Positions 56,532 through 64,000 of a stretch of 64,000 nt of DNA are shown in pieces (the stretch's first letter is position 1; each line of letters opens with the position of its first letter). Below the pieces are notes generated by a model that was not told the origin of the DNA, searched no databases, and saw nothing but the letters and a program-made list of their open reading frames with translations. A program made the translations under genes and the position numbers. This DNA is from Turbatrix aceti (taxonomy: Eukaryota; Nematoda; Chromadorea; Rhabditida; Panagrolaimidae), in assembly GCA_963969345.1 (NCBI GenBank), contig OZ017769.1, positions 2,795,600-2,859,599 of the forward strand, read 5' to 3'.

Positions 56532-57930
56532 ATGGAAGCAAAAAAACACAATACTACGGATTTACGCCATCCTCTGAGCCCCGTGTACGCTCCGTGGATC
56601 TTCATGTCAGCTATGGATATTTGGAAAGATGATAATACTCGTAAACGTACCCGTAACATTGTTCTGTCTTCTCCCGTAATGTCAGCTTTCTTTGACAAAA
56701 TCAGGGAATGCTTTATAGGTGGAACCGATGATTCTGACAACCTTAATTTTGTTTGTTTTTCTCCACCAAGCGATTTCAATTCCCATCACCAATTTGTTTT
56801 TCAGTACAGCCTAGAATACTTTGACGAACCGCGGCCGCAGCATGCCATCCATTGCACCATAAAAATGCCCAGGAAAGGGACATTTTATTCATGGAAAGAA
56901 TCATTCAAGACAGAGCTTTTCCTCGATGTCAGTACTTCCAATGAAGGTGCACTCAGCTGGGCCTACGACATTGTTCCACAAATTTGCGGCTTTTCAAGTA
57001 AGATTTTGGATCAAAGTTGAATGAAATGAACATCTTTTTAGATGGTTTTGGTCGTTCTTTACCAAACGGTTGCACGAATGCTGTTCGTCCTTGTGTGACG
57101 TCATTCTTACGCCGACACCGTCTTCAGAAGCTTGTCGCCTCCATCGATTTTTTCCTTGAGCTGCCTCAAAATCCTTCCGAACCAAAAAAAATCGACTTGG
57201 TTTCTATTCGAGTTCGCCGATTTTCGGATTTTCTTGTAAGTACAAATATTTATTTATTTTATACAAAATTGACTTTAATGTTTTAGACGCTTTTTAATAC
57301 CAAGCGGTTTATATCGAATATTACATTTTTGGAGTTCATACCGTGTCCGGAAGACGGCATCGATTATGCTAGCAACTTGACAACTTTTCTGCAAAATGCC
57401 GAAATTCGGTAAATCTGTTTTTTTGTTATATGTTTTTATCAACACATTTTTTTGCAGCATGCCTGAAACTCCCACCATATTTATCAGCTTGCCGGATTTA
57501 AGTCCCCGATTTCCAGTTGCTGACTTGATCCAGGCTCTGTACACCGTCTTTCCTGGCATGGAATTTTTGAATTTTAGAATTTTATTTCCAGCTCAAACAA
57601 AAGTTGTATGTCATATTTACATTTGTACTTTCATACGATGCTTTTTCGTTTCAGACGTCGTACGATCGCGTACGCCTAGAGAACAACTTTGCGCATGTTT
57701 TACAAGAACTGGAAAAAACGCCACCTCAAATTTACGCTGCTTTCTCCTTTCGTGAATGCGTCCAGTTTGTGGATAAAAATATTGCAAATTCCGAGTTCGA
57801 AACACCTCCCCCGAAAAGCTTTGAATTGCTCCCGTATTCTAGTGAACGAATTTACATCAACACAAACAGTTGCGATAATTTTATTCACGGTAACAAGACC
57901 GTCAGCTATTTCGTTATTTTTTCCCCTTAA
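56532..57930 (+). CDS. Unrecognised family protein, copy E (6-exon type)
   Basis: Exons 56532-56750, 56805-56997, 57042-57235, 57287-57408, 57458-57605 and 57655-57930 give 383 residues. Landmarks in order: LSPVYAPWIFMSAMDIW, NIVLSSPVMSAFFDK, YFDEPRPQHAIHC, SWAYDIVPQ, NGCTNAVRP, LPDLSPRFPVADLIQALYTVFPGM (split here only for description), RECVQFVDKN, IHGNKTVSYF. No signal peptide, TM helix, F-box or catalytic motif is visible. The C-terminal half alternates helices and strands as in nematode F-box-associated (FTH-like) regions, a loose resemblance only. ATG immediately follows TTTTTTCAG AAG, fitting trans-splicing. Closest relatives are F, G and D. Function unknown. Confidence 0.85.
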
Positions 57931-59011
57931 ATTTCATGTTTTTTTGGCATGTTAAAACTGACAAATTTAACTGAAGTATATTATTTAAACTCAAGTCAAA
58001 ATGGGGCTGAAACGGCGACTCATCGAGCAGTGCATCAAGCCAGCAGTCCTCTACGGCTGCGAAACCTGGGCACTCACCGACGCCGCCGCCGAAACCCTTC
58101 AAAGGGGTCAACGTCGTCTTGAACGTGCCATCCTCGAGGTGCGTTTGAGCGACGAGATCCCCTCCGCGGCCATCCGAAAGCGCACCAAGCTCAAGGACTG
58201 GTTCGAAAGCGCTCGACTCCGGAAGCTGAAGTTCGCCAAATCGCTCGCGACGACCGACGACGACAACTGGGCAGTTCGACTGTCAGACTGGCGCCCTACC
58301 GACGACTACGACAAAGCCAAGCGACCGCCTGGACGACCTCGTATGCGCTGGACCGACGCCCTCGCCAACGAGTATTACAAGGCCCCGGCAAAAGACTTTG
58401 ACTATAGACGAGTGATTTTCCTTTGATGTGCCCCTCTTCGTACGATATCCCAGTGATACTTTGTTATCCGTGTGTACGAGTAAGAGATATAAATTGAAAT
58501 TAAATTGAAATTATTTAAACTGATGTTTTTTGATATTGTTTTGTAAAAAATGATTTAGAAATTAAATAAAAATAAAAATGAGTAAACGTCAAAATGAGTA
58601 AAAAAAGCAGTTAAAACGTCAAAAACAGAAAAACCGAACTGTTTATCAAGCTACTCGAATAATTGCATTTTGATTCTTTGGCACAGACAGTCGCTCGAAT
58701 GACAACTCAAAATGCTACTTGTGTTAAAAAGACGGCACCCAGTGCCAACTTCGTATTTGTTGAACTGTTCGGTCAACCGTTGTTGGTTCGCGCATTGCAG
58801 TTGCAACTCCGGCTTGCTCAGGTAGTGCAGCAAAGCGTTCGTCCATCCTTTCCATGGCATGCCGTAAAGACGATTGTACAACAATTGTTCGTCGTCTGCA
58901 GTATACAGTTGTAATGCTGAACGCATTGCGATTTTTTTTATTCTTACGCGCAGCGCATCGATTAATATTTACCAAATAATCTAAAGTTTATAATTTTTTC
59001 AGAATAATATT
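57931..59011. other. Spacer between copies E and F
   Basis: 3' flank of E with the retrotransposon insert, then the conserved block upstream of F (58640-59011). In this block sense and antisense frames (58663-58914 plus, 58651-58926 minus) are both open, but copy E breaks them with frame-changing indels, so I do not call a gene. Confidence 0.6.
57980..58520 (+). mobile_element. 5'-truncated RTE-like non-LTR retrotransposon with target duplication
   Basis: The insert 57991-58509 interrupts the 3' flank of copy E; the same flank in copies F and G is continuous. ATTATTTAAAC is present at both borders (57980-57990 and 58510-58520). The remaining frame (58001-58426, about 141 codons) shows the reverse-transcriptase tail motif VLYGCETWAL and the C-terminal RPPGRPRMRWTDAL. 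It ends in an AATTGAAATTAAATTGAA-type tandem tail, typical of RTE elements. GC-rich codon use differs from the neighbours. Confidence 0.9.
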
Positions 59012-60400
59012 ATGGAAGCAAAAAAACACAATACTACGGATTTACGCCATCCTCTGAGCCCCGTGTACGCTCCGTGGATCTTCATGTCAGCTATGGATAT
59101 TTGGAAAGATGATAATACTCGTAAACGTACCCGTAACATTGTTCTGTCTTCTCCCGTAATGTCAGCTTTCTTTGACAAAATCAGGGAATGCTTTATAGGT
59201 GGAGCCGATGATTCTGACAACCTTAATTTTGTTTGTTTTTCTCCACCAATCGATTTCAATTCCCATCACCAATTTGTTTTTCAGTACAGCCTAGAATACT
59301 TTGACGAACCGCGGCCGCAGCATGCCATCCATTGCACCATAAAAATGCCCAAGCAAGGGACATTTTTTTCATGGAAAGAATCATTCAAGACAGAGCTCTT
59401 CCTTGATGTCGAAACTTCCAATAAATGTGAACTAAGTTGGGCCTACGACATTGTTCCACAACTATGTGGCTTTTCGAGTAAGATTTTAGACAAATTTCGA
59501 ATCAAATGAACATCTTTGTAGATGGTTTTGGTCGTTCTTTACCAAACGGTTGCACAAATGCTGTTCGTCCTAGTGTGACGTCATTCATACGCCGACACCC
59601 TCTTCAGGAGCTTTCCGCCTCCATCGAATTTTTCCTTGAATTGCCTCAAAGTCCTTCCGAGCCAAAGAAAATGTACTTGGTTTCTATTGGAGTTCGCCGA
59701 TTTTCGGATTTTCTTGTAAGTACAAATATTTATTTATTTTATACAAAGTTGACATTAATGTTTTAGACGCTTTTTAATACCAAGCGGTTTATATCGAATG
59801 TTATACTTTTGGACTTCGGTATGGACTATGCTAGCAACTTGACAACCTTTCTCCAGAATACGGCAATTCGGTAAATCTGCTGCGGTTTTTGCAATACTTT
59901 TTTTTATTCTTTTTTTTGCAGCATGCCTGAAACTCGCATGATACAAATCAACTTGCCGGATTTAAGTCCCCGATTTCCAGTTGCTGAAATGATCCAGGCC
60001 CTTTACACCGTCTTTCCTGGCATAAAACATTTGATTTTTAGAGCCATATTTCCTGCTCAAACAAAAGTTGTATGTCATATTTACATTTGTACTTTCATAC
60101 GATGCTTTTTCGTTTCAGACGTCGTACGATCGTGTTCGCCTGGAGAACGACTTTGCGCATATTTTACAAGAACTGGAAAAAACGCCACCTCAAATCCAAG
60201 CTGAATTCTATTTTCGTGAATGCGTCCAGTTTGTGGATAAAAATATTGCAATGTCCGAGTTTGAAACGCCTCCCCCGAAAAGCTTTGAATTGCTCCGGCG
60301 TTCGAAACTAAATGAACGACTTTTCGTCAACACAAACCGTTACATTAATTTTATCCACGGCAACAAGACCGTCACCTATTTCATTAATTTTTCCTACTAG
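59012..60400 (+). CDS. Unrecognised family protein, copy F (6-exon type)
   Basis: Exons 59012-59230, 59285-59477, 59522-59715, 59767-59870, 59922-60069 and 60119-60400 give 379 residues. Same architecture as E, but exon 4 lacks six codons (the PCPEDG stretch) without frame loss. Nearly identical to G: the only coding differences lie in the last exon. Start preceded by TTTTTTCAG and nine bases, fitting trans-splicing. No known domain. Confidence 0.85.
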
Positions 60401-61439
60401 ATTTATTGTTTTTTGGCACGTTAAAACTGTTAAATTCAACTGAAGTATATTATTTAAACTGATGTTTTTTGATATTGTTTTGTAAAAAATGATTTAGAAA
60501 TTAAATAAAAATAAAAATGAGTAAACGTCAAAATGAGTAAAAAAAGCAGCTAAAACGTCAAAAACAGAAAAACCGAACTGTTTATCAAGCTACTCGAATA
60601 ATTGCATTTTGATTCTTTGGCACAGACAGTCGCTCGAATGACAACTCGGAATGCTACTTGTGTTAAAAAGACGGCACCCAGTGCCAACTTCGTATTTGTT
60701 GAACTGTTCGGTCAACCGTTGTTGGTTCGCGCATTGCAGTTGCAACTCCGGCTTGCTCAGGTAGTGCAGCAAAGCGTTCGTCCATCCTTCGAACCCGAAC
60801 CCGAAAAATTCGGGTAACCCGACCCGAAACCCGAAATTTTCGGGTTTTGGGCGGGTTAGCTGAAGAACCCGACCCGAAACCCGAATTTTTTTTTTCATAA
60901 AATCGGTAAATTTATTTAATTGTACTTAAATTTTTGCATTGTGGAGGCTAATATAACAAATATTGCGTCTTCAGAAGCAAATTTTTGACATGTTTAACGG
61001 TTTTTTTCAACTTTTTTTCTCATTTTGACTTTTATTGTCGGGTTCTCAAACCCGAAATTTGGAAAACCCGACCCGAACCCGAAACCGAACCCGAAATTTT
61101 CGGGTAACCCGACCCGAACCCGAACCCAAACCCGAAAATTTCGGGTTACCCGACCCGAACCCGAACCTGAACCCGAAAATTTCGGGTAACCCGACCCGAA
61201 ACCCGGGATTTTCGGGTCGGGTTCGGGTCGGGTCGGGTTTCGGGTCGGGTAACCCGACAACACTGTTTGTCCATCCTCTCCATGGCATGCCGTAAAGACG
61301 ATTGTACAACAATTGTTCGTCGTCTGCAGTATACAGTTGTAATGCTGAACGCATTGCGATTTTTTTTATTCTTACGCGCAGCGCATCGATTAATATTTAC
61401 CAAATAATCTAAAGTTTATAATTTTTTCAGAATAATATT
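60401..61439. other. Spacer between copies F and G
   Basis: F 3' flank and G upstream block, the latter interrupted by the CCCGAA-rich insert at 60788-61264. Frames reading the repeat (RVGLPEFFGFGF-like) are artefacts of the hexamer. Confidence 0.6.
60776..61276. mobile_element. 477-bp CCCGAA/CGGGT-rich insertion with 12-bp flanking repeat
   Basis: The insert 60788-61264 begins TTCGAACCCGAACCC and ends CCCGACAACACT. It is flanked by GTTCGTCCATCC (60776-60787) and GTTTGTCCATCC (61265-61276), which appear once in the otherwise identical flank of copy F (about 58837-58848). Hexamer blocks (AACCCGACCCGAA, TTTTCGGGT) sit at both ends of an AT-rich core of about 150 nt that has no frame. Shared right end with the insert at 18220-18575. 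Confidence 0.85.
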
Positions 61440-62828
61440 ATGGAAGCAAAAAAACACAATACTACGGATTTACGCCATCCTCTGAGCCCCGTGTACGCTC
61501 CGTGGATCTTCATGTCAGCTATGGATATTTGGAAAGATGATAATACTCGTAAACGTACCCGTAACATTGTTCTGTCTTCTCCCGTAATGTCAGCTTTCTT
61601 TGACAAAATCAGGGAATGCTTTATAGGTGGAGCCGATGATTCTGACAACCTTAATTTTGTTTGTTTTTCTCCACCAATCGATTTCAATTCCCATCACCAA
61701 TTTGTTTTTCAGTACAGCCTAGAATACTTTGACGAACCGCGGCCGCAGCATGCCATCCATTGCACCATAAAAATGCCCAAGCAAGGGACATTTTTTTCAT
61801 GGAAAGAATCATTCAAGACAGAGCTCTTCCTTGATGTCGAAACTTCCAATAAATGTGAACTAAGTTGGGCCTACGACATTGTTCCACAACTATGTGGCTT
61901 TTCGAGTAAGATTTTAGACAAATTTCGAATCAAATGAACATCTTTGTAGATGGTTTTGGTCGTTCTTTACCAAACGGTTGCACAAATGCTGTTCGTCCTA
62001 GTGTGACGTCATTCATACGCCGACACCCTCTTCAGGAGCTTTCCGCCTCCATCGAATTTTTCCTTGAATTGCCTCAAAGTCCTTCCGAGCCAAAGAAAAT
62101 GTACTTGGTTTCTATTGGAGTTCGCCGATTTTCGGATTTTCTTGTAAGTACAAATATTTATTTATTTTATACAAAGTTGACATTAATGTTTTAGACGCTT
62201 TTTAATACCAAGCGGTTTATATCGAATGTTATACTTTTGGACTTCGGTATGGACTATGCTAGCAACTTGACAACCTTTCTCCAGAATACGGCAATTCGGT
62301 AAATCTGCTGCGGTTTTTGCAATACTTTTTTTTATTCTTTTTTTTGCAGCATGCCTGAAACTCGCATGATACAAATCAACTTGCCGGATTTAAGTCCCCG
62401 ATTTCCAGTTGCTGAAATGATCCAGGCCCTTTACACCGTCTTTCCTGGCATAAAACATTTGATTTTTAGAGCCATATTTCCTGCTCAAACAAAAGTTGTA
62501 TGTCATATTTACATTTGTACTTTCATACGATGCTTTTTCGTTTCAGACGTCGTACGATCGTGTTCGCCTGGAGAACGACTTTGCGCATATTTTACAAGAA
62601 CTGGAAAAAACGCCACCTCAAATCCACGCTGAATTCTATTTTCGTGAATGCGTCCAGTTTGTGGATAAAAATATTGCAATGTCCGAGTTTGAAACGCCTC
62701 CCCCGAATGGCTTTCAATTGCTCCGGCGTTCGAAACTAAATGAACGACTTTTCGTCAACACAAACAGTTACATTAATTTTATCCACGGCAACAAGACCGT
62801 CACCTATTTCATTAATTTTTCCTACTAG
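61440..62828 (+). CDS. Unrecognised family protein, copy G (6-exon type)
   Basis: Exons 61440-61658, 61713-61905, 61950-62143, 62195-62298, 62350-62497 and 62547-62828 give 379 residues. Exons 1-5 are base-for-base the same as F as far as I can read. Exon 6 has QIHAEF for QIQAEF, PPNGFQLL for PPKSFELL, and NTNSYI for NTNRYI. The GFQL form also occurs in copy D. No known domain. Intact splice sites throughout. Confidence 0.85.
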
Positions 62829-63610
62829 ATTTATTGTTTTTTGGCACGTTAAAACTGTTAAATTCAACTGAAGTATATTATTTAAACTGATGTTTTTTGA
62901 TATTGTTTTGTAAAAAATGATTTAGAAATTAAATAAAAATAAAAATGAGTAAACGTCAAAATGAGTAAAAAAAGCAGCTAAAACGTCAAAAACAGAAAAA
63001 CCGAACTGTTTATCAAGTTACTCGAATAATTGCATTTTGATTCTTTGGCACAGACAGTCGCTCGAATGACAACTCGGAATGCTACTTGTGTTAAAAAGAC
63101 GGCACCCAGTGCCAACTTCGTATTTGTTGAACTGTTCGGTCAACCGTTGTTGGTTCGCGCATTGCAGTTGCAACTCCGGCTTGCTCAGGTAGTGCAGCAA
63201 AGCGTTCGTCCATCCTTTCCATGGCATACCGTAAAGACGATTGTACAACAATTGTCCGTTGTCTGCTGTGTGCCGTTTTCATGTTGAATGCATCGTGATT
63301 TTTTTATTGCTAAATGCAGCGCGTATTGCAGTTGTAACTCCGGCCTGCTCAGGTAATGCAGCAACGCGTTTGTCCATCTTTCCCATGGCATGCCGTAGAA
63401 ACTGGGGGTGTGGCGTTTGCGTACTATCCAAAGCCGTTGTGGTGTCTGGACAACAGGGATCGCGATCGTCAGTCCATGTTGAACGAGCGCGCGCGGAAGC
63501 CGTCTGGGAAAAAGTCGTGCGCCCGGATTTTGTCCACTGCCAGCGACCTGTCCATTTTAGCTTTAATTGCGATTGCTTAACTAATAACATAAGTTTTTGT
63601 AGGTTCAATC
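62829..63610. other. End of the tandem array
   Basis: G 3' flank, a third copy of the upstream block (to about 63290), and then a further partial copy of its inner segment (63325-63400, TTGCAGTTGTAACTCCGGCCTGCTCAGG). After that, sequence unrelated to the array. An acceptor-like TTTTTGTAG lies at 63594-63602 before the next gene. Confidence 0.6.
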
Positions 63611-64000
63611 ATGGTTCGCGTCGTCATCCAAAAATCGTCGGACAACGCTTCAGCCTTCCCTTCTCCCCTCCGGGTATCGTTGTACCTGGACAAAAAATAT
63701 TATTCAAGAAATATTTTTGTTCGCGTCCACCAGGACCTTAGACACGAGGTGGACGTGCAGCTCTGCTGCGCGGCTATTTGGCCCGCCGGCAGCGCTTTCA
63801 AGTTCAACCCGTCGATCGGGTATCCTGCCGGTGCGATCAGGCGTTTCACCGAGCACAACGCCGCAGCACCCTACGACAACCCGACGCCTGCCAACGAACG
63901 TCGTCTGCGGCTGAGAGATCCGGCTCTCCGGGCCCAGACAATTGAGAAAATTGAGAGTTCCCGATGCGAAGTGCAATTCGGGAACATCAAAGTCGTCGGA
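63611..64000 (+). CDS. Start of an unrecognised gene, open to the window end
   Basis: From the ATG at 63611 the frame is open for 130 codons to the last base. It begins MVRVVIQKSSDNASAFPSPL, continues with charged and aromatic residues (LYLDKKYYSRNIFVRVHQDL), then AAIWPAGSAFKFNPSIGYPAG, and an Arg-rich stretch (NERRLRLRDPALRAQ). No signal peptide or known motif. The start follows an acceptor-like TTTTTGTAG by eight bases, fitting a trans-spliced or second exon. GC content and codon use match the conserved genes rather than the array. Confidence 0.6.
   Translation, partial: MVRVVIQKSSDNASAFPSPLRVSLYLDKKYYSRNIFVRVHQDLRHEVDVQLCCAAIWPAGSAFKFNPSIGYPAGAIRRFTEHNAAAPYDNPTPANERRLRLRDPALRAQTIEKIESSRCEVQFGNIKVVG

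Larger units (their letters stand above)
58500..63300. repeat. Recent direct tandem duplication carrying F and G
   Basis: Two units offset by 2,428 bases (F at 59012, G at 61440) are almost identical through exons, introns and 3' flanks. A third copy of the upstream block (62.86-63.30 kb) closes the array without a gene behind it. Apart from the 477-bp insert in the second unit and the five exon-6 changes, only scattered flank differences were seen. Confidence 0.9.

Noticed and set aside
58651..58926. Antisense frame (YGMPWKGWTNALLHYLS...) upstream of each D-G copy, considered as a divergent partner gene
   Set aside because: D keeps the frame through a 12-base indel, but copy E breaks it with frame-changing deletions, and no splice signals follow. 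More likely a conserved non-coding promoter or repeat block.
1..64000. tRNA, rRNA, spliced-leader RNA genes and CRISPR arrays
   Set aside because: I looked for T-loop words (GTTCGANTCC), Sm-site/SL sequences and regularly spaced repeats and saw none that hold up; a covariance-model scan would settle small RNAs.

Overview
The window looks like chromosomal DNA of a rhabditid-type nematode. The genes are split by mostly 45-60 nt introns with GT donors and strong T-runs ending in TTTTCAG. Several start codons sit just behind an isolated TTTTTCAG, as expected for trans-splice acceptors. The gene content is animal and worm-like: innexin, ZP-domain cuticle-type protein, LRR glycoprotein-hormone-type GPCR, short Aurora kinase, F-box protein. 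I cannot name the species. All exon models were read by hand; for nearly every gene the exon lengths add up to an uninterrupted multiple of three, which I used as the main check.

Layout. 1-7.58 kb (-): a membrane-anchored dipeptidyl-peptidase (S9B), cut by the left edge, with a 4.1 kb first intron that holds a fold-back repeat. 9.3-14.9 kb (+): a 1,704-residue Pro-rich, ZP-domain, single-pass membrane protein. 16.2-18.0 kb (+): an innexin. 18.6-21.6 kb (-): two tandem copies (A, B) of an unrecognised gene family. 22.3-24.0 kb (+): an F-box protein. 24.4-26.4 kb (+): purple acid phosphatase. 27.2-28.4 kb (+): family member C, with a damaged splice donor. 28.8-30.8 kb (-): a seven-TM protein with a large ectodomain. 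31.5 kb (-): a small secreted protein. 32.8-35.5 kb (+): a kleisin-like cohesin subunit. 35.7-37.0 kb (-): family member D. 39.0-41.8 kb (-): a PTP1B-type tyrosine phosphatase with a probable alternative membrane-anchor exon. 42.6-44.6 kb (-): TMEM26 family. 46.7-47.9 kb (+): Aurora kinase. 48.0-51.1 kb (-): threonine/serine dehydratase, with a 1.07 kb hairpin in its intron. 51.9-55.9 kb (+): LRR GPCR (fshr-1 type). 56.5-62.8 kb (+): family members E, F, G in tandem. 63.6 kb to the end (+): the start of an unrecognised gene.

The single-copy genes are ordinary housekeeping and signalling genes and do not form a pathway. The accessory part is the family A-G and the DNA around it. It has been spread by tandem duplication (A/B, F/G) and by an inverted segmental duplication that linked D to E and carried a fragment of the GPCR last exon and a fragment of a kleisin exon. 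Mobile or repeat DNA sits in and around these copies: CCCGAA-rich inserts with an empty site in sister copies, two 5'-truncated non-LTR retrotransposon tails with target duplications, and a ~0.76 kb insert of balanced base composition. The most notable observation is that F and G differ in their coding sequence by five bases only, all amino-acid changing and all in the last exon.
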